A DNA stretch of 64,000 bases from the NCBI GenBank assembly GCA_937139335.1, contig CAKZPN010000027.1, positions 1 through 64,000 on the forward strand, written 5' to 3'. This document shows positions 16,583 through 26,078 of the stretch, in pieces. The notes beneath the pieces were generated by a model. That model ran no database searches, was not told the DNA's origin, and saw nothing but the letters and a program-made list of their open reading frames with translations. Each line of letters starts with the position of its first letter. Position 1 is the first letter of the stretch. Both the position numbers and the translations under genes were made by a program. Origin of the DNA: an uncultured Roseicyclus sp. (GTDB lineage: Bacteria > Pseudomonadota > Alphaproteobacteria > Rhodobacterales > Rhodobacteraceae).

Positions 16583-19138
16583 ATGACCGACCAGACCAGT
16601 CAGACCGATCAGGTCCTTGCCGAAGGCGTCGACGAAGACCCGATCGAGGGCAACCGCCGGCTGTTTTCCGGACGCACCTACGCGATCGTCGCCGCGCTGG
16701 CCTTTGTCTTCGCGTCGTTCCACATGGCCGCGCTGAACGGGCTGTCGATCAGCGGCTTCATCGCCACGCCCTGGTCGATCCAGGCCAGCTGGCAGGAACG
16801 CGCGGCCCAGGACGGGTTCGAGGAGCTGCGCGAGGCTCTTGGCCCGGCCGCCGCCGACTTTACCGGCACCTCGATGCGCCGGCTGCTGACGCTGGCCGAC
16901 GAGGCCGGACCGGCACTTGAGAATTCCGAGGAGATCGCCGCGCTGACCTCCGAGATCGCGGTAAGGCGCGACCGGGCCGCCGAGATGAACCGGACCGCGC
17001 GCGATATCCAGTCCACCTGGGCTGCGCGCCTGCCCTTCCTGCCGACGCTGCCGATGGAGCCGTGGAACTACCGCATGGTCCACATCGCCGGCGCTCTCAT
17101 GCTGGGCTTTCTGCTGTTTGCCTCGCACGCATTTCCCGCTGCCAACGCGCCGGACCTGCGCGAAACCCGGCGGCTCACGCTGATCGCCGCGGCGCTGGCG
17201 ATCCCGGCGCTGGTCGCGGGCGCCACTGCCATCAGCTTCATCGCGTTCCTGAACTCGGGCCAGACCATGGAAATGGGCGGCCGCGTGTTGTGGATGTCGC
17301 AGCCCGACGTCCCCGACGCCTTCGCCGACGCCTATTCCTGGGTCTACGGGCGCGAGGTCTGGTGGTTCGGCCTGCCGCTCCTGCTTGCGACCTTCGGGGC
17401 CATCGTCACCGGCTGGTTCGAGCGCCGCGACAGGCATCGCTTCACCGCCTCCGACATCGTGCTGGGGCTTTGCGGCGTCGTCGTCGCGCTCTACCTCATC
17501 ACCATCTACGACACTGCCGGGCGCAATGCCGTGGGCACGCCGCAGGTGCCGATCGGCGTGGCCTTCGCCGCCACCGCGGGCTCGGCCCTGATCCTGGAAC
17601 TGACACGGCGTGTGGCGGGCATGGCGCTCGTGGTCATCACCGGCATCTTCCTGCTTTATACCTTCACCGCGCACCTGCTGCCCTCGATCCTGCGGGTCGA
17701 GGTGCCCTACACCTGGCACCGGTTCTTCGGCACGGTCTATTCCGATGTCGGCATCCTCGGCACCACCACTGCCGTTTCCTCGACGTACATCATCCTCTTC
17801 ATCATATTCGCGGCCTTCCTGCAGGCGTCCAAGGTGGGCGATTACTTCGTGAACTTCGCCTTCGCGATGGCCGGCCGCGCGCGCGGTGGGCCGGCCAAGG
17901 TCGCGATCTTCGCGAGCGGGTTGATGGGCATGATCAACGGCACCTCGGCGGGCAACGTCGTCGCCACCGGTTCGCTCACCATCCCGCTGATGAAAAAGGT
18001 CGGCTACAAGCCCAAGACCGCCGGCGCGATCGAGGCGGCAGCCTCCACCGGCGGGCAGATCATGCCGCCGATCATGGGCGCGGGCGCCTTCATCATGGCC
18101 GAAGTCACCGGCATCCCCTACCAGGAGATCGCGCTGGCCGCGATCATCCCCGCGATCCTCTACTTCGTGTCGGTCTATTTCATGGTCGACATGGAGGCCG
18201 CAAAGCTCGGCATGCGCGGCATGCGCGAGGACGAGCTGCCGAAGATGAAGCAGCTTGCCAAGCAGGTGTTCCTGTTCATCCCCATCGTGATCCTGATCGT
18301 GGCGCTGTTCATGGGCTACTCGGTGATCCGGGCCGGCACGCTCGCCACCGCGGCGGCGGCGGTGGTCAGCTGGCTCACCCCCTACCGCATGGGGATCCGC
18401 TCGATCGTCAAGGCGTTCGAGCTGGCGGGCGTGATGTCGATCCAGATCATCGCGGTCTGCGCCTGCGCGGGCATCATCGTGGGGGTCATCTCGCTGACAG
18501 GCGTCGGCGCGCGGTTCTCGAACCTGCTGCTCGACCTTGCGGGCGTCAGCCAGCTTCTCGCGCTGTTCTTCGCCATGTGCATCGCGATCCTGCTCGGGAT
18601 GGGCATGCCCACGACCGCCGCATACGCGGTCGCCGCCGCGGTGGTGGCGCCGGGCCTCGTGAACCTCGGCATCCCGGTGCTGACGGCGCATTTCTTCGTC
18701 TTCTACTTCGCCGTCGTCTCGGCCATCACGCCGCCGGTGGCGCTGGCGAGTTACGCCGCGGCGGGGATCTCGGGCGCCAATGCGATGGAAACCTCGGTCG
18801 CCTCCTTCAAGATCGGGCTCGCGGCCTTCATCGTGCCGTTCATGTTCTTCTACAACGCGGCGCTGCTGATGGACGGCACCTGGCTCGAGGTCGGCCGCGC
18901 CGCCGTCACCGCCACCTTCGGGGTGTTCCTGCTGTCGGCGGGCGTGCAGGGCTGGTTCATGGGCGGTCGCTCGGTCTGGTACCTGCGGGTGGCGCTGGTC
19001 TTCGCGGCGCTCTTCATGATCGAGGGCGGGCTGGTGACCGACCTGATCGGCCTCGGCGCGGCGGCGGCGATCTACTTCGTGCAGAAGGTGCTGCGCCCCG
19101 AACCCGACGCGACCATCGCGATCCGCGGCGCGGACTGA
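16583..19138 (+). CDS. TAXI TRAP transporter fused permease (4TM-12TM type)
   Basis: An 851-residue inner-membrane protein. The N-terminal third contains several hydrophobic segments (DctQ-like small subunit region) interrupted by a polar stretch at residues 50-150. The rest is the large DctM-like module, with the signatures GLMGMINGTSAGNVVATGSLTIPLMKK, ASTGGQIMPPIMGAGAFIMAE, LGMGMPTTAAYAVAAAVVAPGL and SAITPPVALASYAAAGIS. Fusion of the two subunits is normal in the TAXI branch. It works with the binding protein just upstream. The P450 gene begins 53 nt after its stop. Confidence 0.95.
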   Translation: MTDQTSQTDQVLAEGVDEDPIEGNRRLFSGRTYAIVAALAFVFASFHMAALNGLSISGFIATPWSIQASWQERAAQDGFEELREALGPAAADFTGTSMRRLLTLADEAGPALENSEEIAALTSEIAVRRDRAAEMNRTARDIQSTWAARLPFLPTLPMEPWNYRMVHIAGALMLGFLLFASHAFPAANAPDLRETRRLTLIAAALAIPALVAGATAISFIAFLNSGQTMEMGGRVLWMSQPDVPDAFADAYSWVYGREVWWFGLPLLLATFGAIVTGWFERRDRHRFTASDIVLGLCGVVVALYLITIYDTAGRNAVGTPQVPIGVAFAATAGSALILELTRRVAGMALVVITGIFLLYTFTAHLLPSILRVEVPYTWHRFFGTVYSDVGILGTTTAVSSTYIILFIIFAAFLQASKVGDYFVNFAFAMAGRARGGPAKVAIFASGLMGMINGTSAGNVVATGSLTIPLMKKVGYKPKTAGAIEAAASTGGQIMPPIMGAGAFIMAEVTGIPYQEIALAAIIPAILYFVSVYFMVDMEAAKLGMRGMREDELPKMKQLAKQVFLFIPIVILIVALFMGYSVIRAGTLATAAAAVVSWLTPYRMGIRSIVKAFELAGVMSIQIIAVCACAGIIVGVISLTGVGARFSNLLLDLAGVSQLLALFFAMCIAILLGMGMPTTAAYAVAAAVVAPGLVNLGIPVLTAHFFVFYFAVVSAITPPVALASYAAAGISGANAMETSVASFKIGLAAFIVPFMFFYNAALLMDGTWLEVGRAAVTATFGVFLLSAGVQGWFMGGRSVWYLRVALVFAALFMIEGGLVTDLIGLGAAAAIYFVQKVLRPEPDATIAIRGAD

Positions 19139-19191
19139 CAGACCGGCGGGCGCGTCTGGCCAAGGCCGCGCCCGCCTGCCACAAGACGCTC

Positions 19192-20358
19192 ATGCAGCGC
19201 CTCTCCCAATCGCCCACCGAGCCGGGGTTCGTCCAGGACCCCTACCCGTTCTACGCCCGCGCGCGCGCCGCCGGGCCGCTGGTCTGGTGGGACGACTACA
19301 AGATGCCGATGGCGACCACGCACGAGGCGGTGAACACGCTGCTGCGGGACCGCCGCTTCGGGCGCGAGCCGATCACGCCGCCGCCGGTGCCCGAGCATCT
19401 CGCACCATTCTACGCCGTCGAGGCGCATTCCATGCTTGAGCTGGAGCCGCCGCGCCACACGCGCCTGCGCGGTCTCGTGCTGCGCGCCTTCACCAACCGC
19501 AAGATCCAGGCGCTGGGGCCCGAGATCGCGGCGCTGGCCCGGCGACTGGCCGAGCGCCTGCCTGCAGGCGAGGTCGACCTGCTCGACGCCTTCTGCCGCC
19601 CGATCCCGGTCATCGTCATCGCGCGGCTCCTCGGCGTGCCGGAGGAGATGGCGCCGGACCTGCTGCGCTGGTCGAACGCCATGGTGCAGATGTACCAGGC
19701 CCGCCGCACCCGCGCCGAGGAGGAGGAGGCCGCCAGCGCCGCCGCCGAGTTCGCCGGTTTCCTGCGCGGCTATGTCGAGGCCCGCCGCGCCGACCCGCGC
19801 GACGACCTCATCACGCGCCTGATCGCGGCGGAGGAGGATGGCGAGAAGCTGTCCACCGACGAGCTCATCACCACCTGCATCCTGCTCCTGAACGCGGGGC
19901 ATGAGGCGACCGTCCACACGCTCGGCAACGGCGTGAAGCTTTGCCTCGAGGCGGGCGCGCGGCCCGGTGCCGACCCCGCGCCACTGGTCGAGGAGATCTT
20001 GCGCCACGACCCGCCGCTGCACCTGTTCACGCGCACTGCCTACGAGGATGTCACGCTCTTCGGCCATGACTTCCGGCGCGGCGATGAGGTCGGGCTGCTG
20101 CTGGCCTCCGCCGGACGAGACGAGGCCGTCTACGCCGAGGCCCACCGCTTCCTCCCCGACCGCACCGACGGGCCCGCGAACCTCGCCTTCGGCGCCGGGC
20201 TGCATTTCTGCGTCGGCGCGCCGCTGGCCCGGCTGGAGCTTCAGGCGGCCATCCCGATCCTCTTCGAGACGCATCCCAGGCTCCGCCTGGCCGCCCCGCC
20301 CGCCTACGCGAATATCTACCATTTCCATGGGCTTGAGCGGCTTGCCGTCACGGTTTGA
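19192..20358 (+). CDS. cytochrome P450
   Basis: A 388-residue soluble bacterial P450. Hallmarks are the I-helix oxygen-activation motif LLLNAGHEATVHT (A/G-G-x-E-T variant), an ExxR-like region in LVEEILRHDPPLHLFTR, and the haem-binding loop FGAGLHFCVGAPLARLE with axial Cys340. No ferredoxin or ferredoxin reductase gene lies nearby, so electron donors must come from elsewhere. It lies 53 nt downstream of the TRAP permease on the same strand, so it may oxidise the imported compound (inference). No strong ribosome-binding site precedes the ATG. The closest annotation I can offer is a CYP of unknown substrate. Confidence 0.95.
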   Translation: MQRLSQSPTEPGFVQDPYPFYARARAAGPLVWWDDYKMPMATTHEAVNTLLRDRRFGREPITPPPVPEHLAPFYAVEAHSMLELEPPRHTRLRGLVLRAFTNRKIQALGPEIAALARRLAERLPAGEVDLLDAFCRPIPVIVIARLLGVPEEMAPDLLRWSNAMVQMYQARRTRAEEEEAASAAAEFAGFLRGYVEARRADPRDDLITRLIAAEEDGEKLSTDELITTCILLLNAGHEATVHTLGNGVKLCLEAGARPGADPAPLVEEILRHDPPLHLFTRTAYEDVTLFGHDFRRGDEVGLLLASAGRDEAVYAEAHRFLPDRTDGPANLAFGAGLHFCVGAPLARLELQAAIPILFETHPRLRLAAPPAYANIYHFHGLERLAVTV

Positions 20359-20427
20359 CACTGGACAGTCAGTTTGACCGTCGCTACCGTTCCGCCCAGG
20401 GTTCGCCGCACGAAGGATATCGCCGCC

Positions 20428-20886
20428 ATGCGCCTGACGCTTCCCGCCCTGATCGCCTGCCTCGCGCTGGCCGCCTGCACCGGCGGCACGATCTACTACG
20501 CCGAGGGCGTCGATATCCCCACCCGCGACCGCGATACCGCCACCTGCGAGCTGCAGGCGCTGACCGAATTCCCCGTCCGCACCGAGATCCGCTACACGCC
20601 GCGCATCTACGTGCCGCCCCGGCGCGCCTGCAACAGCGAGGGGGCCTGCGTCACCCGCCCCGGCTATTTCGAGGGCGGGGAGCGCTACACGGTCGATGTG
20701 AACGCGCCGGGCCGCGCCACCGCCGCCCGTGGCTGCATGGCCGGCCGCGGCTATGCCCGCGTCGGCCTGCCGGCCTGCGAGGCGGGGACCGAGGTGCGGC
20801 TCTCGACTGTGATGCCGCCCTTGGCAGGGGGCACCTGTCTCTACAGCCCCGGACCGGGGCCGGCGCTGGTCGTGAACCCGATCTGA
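20428..20886 (+). CDS. small cysteine-rich lipoprotein, unknown function
   Basis: A 152-residue protein with a lipoprotein signal peptide: MRLTLPALIACLALAAC, lipobox LAAC with lipidation at Cys17. The mature part contains six further cysteines (CELQ, ACNSEGACV, GCMAGRG, ACEAG, GTCLY), which suggests disulfides. AAGGA lies upstream of the ATG. It runs the same way as the P450 gene, 69 nt later, and is convergent with ntrX 6 nt away. No family recognised. Confidence 0.8.
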   Translation: MRLTLPALIACLALAACTGGTIYYAEGVDIPTRDRDTATCELQALTEFPVRTEIRYTPRIYVPPRRACNSEGACVTRPGYFEGGERYTVDVNAPGRATAARGCMAGRGYARVGLPACEAGTEVRLSTVMPPLAGGTCLYSPGPGPALVVNPI

Positions 20887-20892
20887 ACCGGC

Positions 20893-22290
20893 CTATTCCT
20901 CTTCCATCTGCGCCACGCGCGCGCCGGATTTCGAGGTCGTGACCACGCCGAGCGACTTCAGCTTGCGGTGCAGCGCCGAGCGTTCCATGCCGACGAAACT
21001 GGCGGTGCGGCTGATGTTGCCGCCGAAGCGGTTGATCTGCGCCATCAGGTACTGACGCTCGAACAACTCACGCGCCTCGCGCAGCGGCAGCGTGGTCAGC
21101 GTCGGCGACAGCGCCGCGCCGTCGGCATCCGCGACGGCCTCGGCCTGTCCCGGCAGGTCGCGTGCCTCGATCGGGCCGGTGCCTTCGCCCAGGATCAGCA
21201 CGCGCTCGATGATGTTGCGCAACTGGCGCACATTGCCCGGCCAGCGCATCGTCTGCAGCATCGCGACCGCATCCTCGCCCAATTCGCGCAGCGGCAGGCC
21301 CTGCTCGCGGTTGAACTCGGCGATGAAATGGCGCGCGAGGTCCGGAATGTCATCGCGCCGTTCCTCCAGGCTCGGCACGTCGATCGGCACCACGTTCAGC
21401 CGGTGGTACAGCTCCTCGCGGAACCGCCCCTCGCCGATCTCGGCGGTCAGGTCGCGGGACGTGGAGGAGATCACCCGCAGGTCGACGCGCACCTTCGCGG
21501 TGCCGCCCACGCGGGTAAAGGATTGGTCCACCAGCACGCGCAGGATCTTCGATTGCGTGCCGGGCGGCATGTCGGCCACCTCGTCGAAATAGACCACGCC
21601 GCCGTGGGCCTGTTCCAGAAGGCCCTGCTCCACGCCGCGTTCCGGGCTTTCGCGGCCAAACAGCACCTCCTCCATGTGGTCGGGCTGGACCGCGGCGGAG
21701 GTCACGGTGACAAAGGGCGCCTCGGCCCGGTTCGAATGGCCGTGGATGTAGCGCGCCGCCATCTCCTTGCCCGAGCCGGGGCCGCCGGTCAGCATCACCC
21801 GGCCGTTCGACTTCGTGACCTTGTCGAGCTGCCCCTTCAGCGTGCGAAAGGCGACGCCGGCGCCGATCATCTCGGCCGTCTTCACGTCCTGCCGGCGCAG
21901 CGTTGCGTTCTCGCGCCGGAGCCGCGAGGTCTCCATCGCGCGGCGGATCACCACCAGCAACTGCTCGATGTTGAAGGGTTTTTCGATGAAGTCGTAGGCA
22001 CCCTGCTTGATCGCCGCGACCGCGATCTCGATGTTGCCATGGCCCGAAATGATGACCACCGGCACGTCGGGATTGTCGCGCTTCACATGGCCGAGGATGT
22101 CGATCCCGTCCATGTTCGAATCCTTGAGCCAGATGTCGAGGATCATCAGCCCCGGCGCGGCCTTGTTCAGCTCGGCCATGCAATCGTCCGAGGTGCCGGC
22201 CATCCGCGTCGTATAGCCTTCGTCCTGCAGGATATCGCAGATCAGTTCGCGAATATCGCGCTCGTCATCGACGACCAGAATGTCGCTCAT
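20893..22290 (-). CDS. ntrX: nitrogen/redox response regulator NtrX
   Basis: A 465-residue NtrC-type regulator. The receiver domain (residues 1-120) has acidic DDE, the phospho-Asp in MILDIWLKDS and EKPF. The AAA+ domain has Walker A GGPGSGKE and Walker B GGVVYFDEVADM. A C-terminal Fis-type helix-turn-helix follows (NRFGGNISRTASFVGMERSALHRKLKSLGV). The GAFTGA loop that contacts sigma-54 is missing: LFGRESPERGVEQG stands in its place. The gene overlaps the ntrY stop by 4 nt (ATGA), so the sensor and regulator are translationally coupled. NtrYX controls nitrogen metabolism and, in some alphaproteobacteria, respiration and cell-envelope genes. Confidence 0.95.
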   Translation of the reverse strand: MSDILVVDDERDIRELICDILQDEGYTTRMAGTSDDCMAELNKAAPGLMILDIWLKDSNMDGIDILGHVKRDNPDVPVVIISGHGNIEIAVAAIKQGAYDFIEKPFNIEQLLVVIRRAMETSRLRRENATLRRQDVKTAEMIGAGVAFRTLKGQLDKVTKSNGRVMLTGGPGSGKEMAARYIHGHSNRAEAPFVTVTSAAVQPDHMEEVLFGRESPERGVEQGLLEQAHGGVVYFDEVADMPPGTQSKILRVLVDQSFTRVGGTAKVRVDLRVISSTSRDLTAEIGEGRFREELYHRLNVVPIDVPSLEERRDDIPDLARHFIAEFNREQGLPLRELGEDAVAMLQTMRWPGNVRQLRNIIERVLILGEGTGPIEARDLPGQAEAVADADGAALSPTLTTLPLREARELFERQYLMAQINRFGGNISRTASFVGMERSALHRKLKSLGVVTTSKSGARVAQMEEE

Positions 22291-24590
22291 GCTTTGTCTC
22301 CATTGGGCAATATCGGCAGGGTGATGCGCGCCATCGCGCCGGGATGCGCGCCCGGCTCGAAGGGCTCGGCATCCAGCAATTCCAGCGTCCCGCCATGTTC
22401 CTCGATAATCTTCTTCACGATCGGCAGGCCAAGCCCGGTGCCCTTGTCGCGTGTGGTCACGTAAGGCTCGAACAGCTTCTCGCGGTCGGCCGGCAGGCCG
22501 ATGCCGTTGTCGGCGATAGTCAGCGTGGCCGCCGTGGGCGACAGGGTCAACGCGCCGCGCAACTGCGGCTCGTGGCCCGCAGGGGCGCCTCTTTCCTGCA
22601 GCGTTTCAATGGCTTCTCCGCCGTTCTTCAACAGGTTTGTGAAGGCCTGGCCGATCATGGTCGCGTCCAGTTCGGCCATCACCGGCGTGTCGGGAATGTC
22701 GAAGGTGAAGCGCACGCCGGGCTGGCCCGCGCGCTGGAGCGTGATCGCCTCGCGGAAGAGCTTGGCCAGATCCTCCACCCGCGTCTCGGGCTCGGGCATG
22801 CGGGCGAACTTGGAGAACTCGTCGACGATCCGGCGCAGGTCGTTGGTCTGGCGCACGATGATCTCGGTCAGCTCTTCAAGCTTTGCCTTATCGTCGCCGT
22901 CCAGATCCTTGGCATAGCGACGTTTTATCCGCTCGGCTGACAGCTGTATCGGGGTAAGGGGGTTCTTGATCTCATGCGCGATGCGGCGCGCGACGTCGCC
23001 CCAGGCGGCCATCCGCTGAGCCGAGACCAGCTGCGTCACGTCGTCGAAGGCCACGACGTAGCCTTCGAGATCGCCGCCCTCGTTGCGGCGCGTCGCCATG
23101 CGAACCAACAGGCTTTCCTGCTTGCCGGCGCGGGTCAGCTTGATTTCCTCCTGCACGGCCTCGGCCGTCGATTTCTGCAGGCGCTCGAACAGCGCCGAGA
23201 ACTCCGGCACGGCGGCCGAGAGGTTCAGGCCGCTGTCGCGCTGCTCGATCAGTTGCAAGAGCCGCATCGCGGATCGGTTCATGAAATCCACGCGCCCCGC
23301 GTCGTTCAAACCGATGACGCCCGCCGTCACGGACCCGAGCACGCTGTCGAACAGCCGCCGTCGCGTCTCGGTCGCCGTATTCTGCTCGATCAGCGCGTCG
23401 CGCTGGCCTTTCAGCTGCCGGGTCATCTGGTTGAAGAGCCGTCCGAGCATCGCGATCTCGTCCTCGCCCTGCTCCTCGGTCACGCGCACCTCGAGGTCAC
23501 CCTGCCCCACGCGCTGCGCCGCCCCCGCCAATTGCCCTACCGGGCGGGATAGTCTTTCCGCGAACCACAGTCCCAGCCAGATCGCCGCCAGAACCATGAT
23601 GATTGCAAACCCGAGGTAGAGCAGCCCGAATTCGAACAGCACCCGCCCGCGGTCGGATTCGAGCTGGCGGTAGAGCTGAACGGTCTGCTGTGTCTCGTCC
23701 AGAAGCGCGAGGATCGAGCCATCGACCTCGCGGCTGACATAGAGGTAACGGTCAGGAAAGGCGTCGAGCCGGACCAGCGCCCGAAACTCATTCTGACTTC
23801 GATCTTCGATCAAGACCAGATCACCCTCGACCGCGCTGGCGAGCGCCGCGGCATCGGGCCGGTCGAAATCGAACAGGTAGCTCGATTCGCCCCGCGCCCG
23901 GATCTCGCCGCCGCCGTCGATCACGAAGGCCTCCTCCAGCCCGCGCTGGATGCGGCTCTGGCCCTGGCTGAGCAACTGCCGCAGGTCGCCGTCCGACAGC
24001 AGCACGGTCGCGCGCCGGTTGAGGTTCAGGAAATTCGCCAGCGCCCGCGTGTCGGTCGAGAGATCGTCGCGATGTTCCTGGCTGTAGGCCACGGCGGCGT
24101 CGACCGAATTGCCGAGAGCGCTGGAGACGCGGTCGGAAAACCAGCCTTCGAGGCCCATGTTCACCGTGATCGTCGCAAAGACCGCGACGAGGATCGTGGG
24201 CACCAGCGCCACCACCGTGAAGACGCCGGTCAGCCGCAGATGCAGCCGCGAGCCCGCCGATTGCGCGCGGCGTGAGGCCACGATCCGCGCCACCTCGCGC
24301 GCGACCAGCGCCGCGACGACGAGGATGTAGATGAGGTCGGCGAGGATGATGAGGCGCAGGCCCGGCGCATCGGCGAGGTCCGACAGCGGGCCGAGCACGA
24401 GGAAGGTGAGCAGCGCCAGAACCGGGCCCAGCACGACGAGACCCAGCGTTGCCACGCTGCGCACGCTCGGGTCTTCCTTGAACCGCCAGAACCGGTCGAT
24501 CAGACCAGGCACGGGCCTGTCCGCAGGATCATCCACAGGCAGTTCCCCCAGTGCTGCGCGGCCGGAAACGGGCTGTCGCCCAACGGCCAC
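22287..24590 (-). CDS. ntrY: membrane sensor histidine kinase NtrY
   Basis: A 767-residue kinase. Transmembrane segments lie near residues 45-65, 80-100 and 120-145. A periplasmic region follows, then another TM (LLYLGFAIIMVLAAIWLGLWF), a HAMP linker, a PAS domain (LFDSVLGSVTAGVIGLNDAGRVDFMN), the phosphoacceptor H-box [22 protein letters not shown], and the ATPase boxes (NLLKNGGEAI, DNGIGLP, KGTGLGLPIVKKI). The frame opens at GTG 24590, 15 nt after the ntrC stop; a GTG at 24536 preceded by GGGGGA is an alternative start. It phosphorylates NtrX, encoded just downstream. Confidence 0.95.
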   Translation of the reverse strand: MAVGRQPVSGRAALGELPVDDPADRPVPGLIDRFWRFKEDPSVRSVATLGLVVLGPVLALLTFLVLGPLSDLADAPGLRLIILADLIYILVVAALVAREVARIVASRRAQSAGSRLHLRLTGVFTVVALVPTILVAVFATITVNMGLEGWFSDRVSSALGNSVDAAVAYSQEHRDDLSTDTRALANFLNLNRRATVLLSDGDLRQLLSQGQSRIQRGLEEAFVIDGGGEIRARGESSYLFDFDRPDAAALASAVEGDLVLIEDRSQNEFRALVRLDAFPDRYLYVSREVDGSILALLDETQQTVQLYRQLESDRGRVLFEFGLLYLGFAIIMVLAAIWLGLWFAERLSRPVGQLAGAAQRVGQGDLEVRVTEEQGEDEIAMLGRLFNQMTRQLKGQRDALIEQNTATETRRRLFDSVLGSVTAGVIGLNDAGRVDFMNRSAMRLLQLIEQRDSGLNLSAAVPEFSALFERLQKSTAEAVQEEIKLTRAGKQESLLVRMATRRNEGGDLEGYVVAFDDVTQLVSAQRMAAWGDVARRIAHEIKNPLTPIQLSAERIKRRYAKDLDGDDKAKLEELTEIIVRQTNDLRRIVDEFSKFARMPEPETRVEDLAKLFREAITLQRAGQPGVRFTFDIPDTPVMAELDATMIGQAFTNLLKNGGEAIETLQERGAPAGHEPQLRGALTLSPTAATLTIADNGIGLPADREKLFEPYVTTRDKGTGLGLPIVKKIIEEHGGTLELLDAEPFEPGAHPGAMARITLPILPNGDKA

Positions 24591-24605
24591 GCGACTGTTG
24601 CGGGT

Positions 24606-25994
24606 TTACATCAACTTGCGCCGGCGTGTCACGCGGATATCGAGATCGGTGATCTTTTTTCTCAAGGTATTGCGGTTGATGCCCAGAAGATCGGCACATT
24701 TGGCCTGGTTGCCCCCCGTGGCCTCCAGCGCGATTTCGATCAGCGGTGTCTCTACTTCGCGCAGAATCCGCGTGTAGAGGCCCGGCGGCGGCAACACACC
24801 CCCGTGCAGGTCGAAGTAGCGGCGCAGGTGCTTGGCGACCGAGGCCGATAGCTTGTCGCCGGTTCCGCCCCCCATCAGCGGCTCGATCGCGGGCTGGTTG
24901 CCCAGCACCATTTCGACCTCTGGCTTGCTGATTTCCTCGGACTGGCCGGTGACGGTCAGTCGCTTGATGGTGTTTTCCAGCTGCCGCACGTTGCCGGGCC
25001 AGGAATAGGCGCGGATCAGGTCCATCGCCTCGCCCGAGAATCGCCGCAGCGGCAGCCCGTCACGTTCGGCGCGGGCCAGGAAATGTGTCGAAAGCAGCGG
25101 GATGTCGTCGACCCGTTCGCGCAGGGACGGCACCGTCAGCGTGACGCCGCCGAGGCGGTAGAACAGATCCTGCCGGAAATGCCCGGCCTCCATCCGCTCC
25201 ATCAGGTCGCGCTGCGAGGTCGCCATCACGCGCGGCGCGCTGTCCCCGAAGGCATCGAGCATCCGCACGATCCGCGCCTGCGCTTCCTCGCCCAGATCAC
25301 CCACCTCGTCGAACAGGATCGAGCCGCCCCGCGCCCGCGACACCACAGCCGACGGGCCGTCCATCCCCTCGAGATCGCTTGCCGAGGCGACGACGAAAGG
25401 TAGCGTGCGCCGGTCCGAGAAATCGTGGATCGCGCGCGCGATGAGCGATTTGCCGGTGCCGCTTTCGCCGGTCACCAGCACCGGCAGGTCGGTGTTCATG
25501 ACCCGCGCCACCAGCCGGTAGAGCGCCTGCATCGAGGCGGTGCGGCCGACCAGCGGCAGGTCTTCCTGCTGCGCCGGAATCGCGGCGGTCATCGCCTCGG
25601 ACGTGGCCTGCCGAGGCGGCTGCACCCGGCGCTTCTGGTCCAGCGCACGGGCGGCGCGCTTCATCAGGTCGGGCAGGTCGAAGGGCTTCGGCAGGTAGTC
25701 GTAGGCCTCCTTCTCGGTGGCCTGGATCGCGGTCATGATCGTGTTCTGCGCCGAGATGATGATGACCGGCAGGCCGGGCCGCTTGTCGGTGATCTGCGGC
25801 AGTGTCTCGAGCCCGTTTCCGTCGGGCATCATCACGTCCGAGATCACCAGGTCGCCCTTGCCCTCGTCGACCCAGCGCATCAGCGTCATCAGGCTGGAGG
25901 TCGCATGCACCTTGCAGCCCGCGCGCGTCAGCGCCTGGGTCAGAACGGTGCGGATCGTGCGGTCGTCGTCAGCAACGAGAACGGTGCCGTCCAT
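24606..25994 (-). CDS. ntrC: nitrogen regulation response regulator NtrC (sigma-54-independent type)
   Basis: A 462-residue regulator: a receiver domain with DDD and phospho-Asp in [13 protein letters not shown], an AAA+ domain with Walker [10 protein letters not shown] and Walker [13 protein letters not shown], and a C-terminal Fis-like HTH ([27 protein letters not shown]). The L1 loop with GAFTGA is absent: [23 protein letters not shown] replaces the usual ESELFGHEKGAFTGA region. In Rhodobacter capsulatus, NtrC of this kind activates transcription with sigma-70 polymerase, and the same is likely here. GGAGAG precedes the ATG. It responds to NtrB, encoded upstream, and activates nitrogen-limitation genes. 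Confidence 0.96.
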   Translation of the reverse strand: MDGTVLVADDDRTIRTVLTQALTRAGCKVHATSSLMTLMRWVDEGKGDLVISDVMMPDGNGLETLPQITDKRPGLPVIIISAQNTIMTAIQATEKEAYDYLPKPFDLPDLMKRAARALDQKRRVQPPRQATSEAMTAAIPAQQEDLPLVGRTASMQALYRLVARVMNTDLPVLVTGESGTGKSLIARAIHDFSDRRTLPFVVASASDLEGMDGPSAVVSRARGGSILFDEVGDLGEEAQARIVRMLDAFGDSAPRVMATSQRDLMERMEAGHFRQDLFYRLGGVTLTVPSLRERVDDIPLLSTHFLARAERDGLPLRRFSGEAMDLIRAYSWPGNVRQLENTIKRLTVTGQSEEISKPEVEMVLGNQPAIEPLMGGGTGDKLSASVAKHLRRYFDLHGGVLPPPGLYTRILREVETPLIEIALEATGGNQAKCADLLGINRNTLRKKITDLDIRVTRRRKLM

Positions 25995-26032
25995 GGGTCA
26001 GGTCTCTCCGGTGTCTTGGGGGGCGTGTGTCA

Positions 26033-26078
26033 TTGCGCATCCTTCGGGGCGGTTCATCCTTGCGCCTCCTTCGGGGCG
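26033..26078. repeat. short 27-bp-offset duplication at the end of ntrB
   Basis: TTGCGCATCCTTCGGGGCG (26033-26051) and TTGCGCCTCCTTCGGGGCG (26060-26078) differ at one of 19 positions. The right copy encodes the last ntrB codons (PKEAQG). The left copy lies just after the stop in the ntrB-ntrC gap and preserves the same codon pattern, so it looks like a small duplication of the gene's 3' end. Confidence 0.7.

Noticed and set aside
16577..18691. A 704-codon minus-strand frame opposite the TRAP permease
   Set aside because: Its product is rich in Arg, Gly, Asp and His with no recognisable fold. The plus strand encodes a clear permease.
17062..20358. An apparent 1098-residue fusion leading into the P450
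   Set aside because: The first 700 codons are the wrong frame of the TRAP permease gene. The real P450 starts at 19192.
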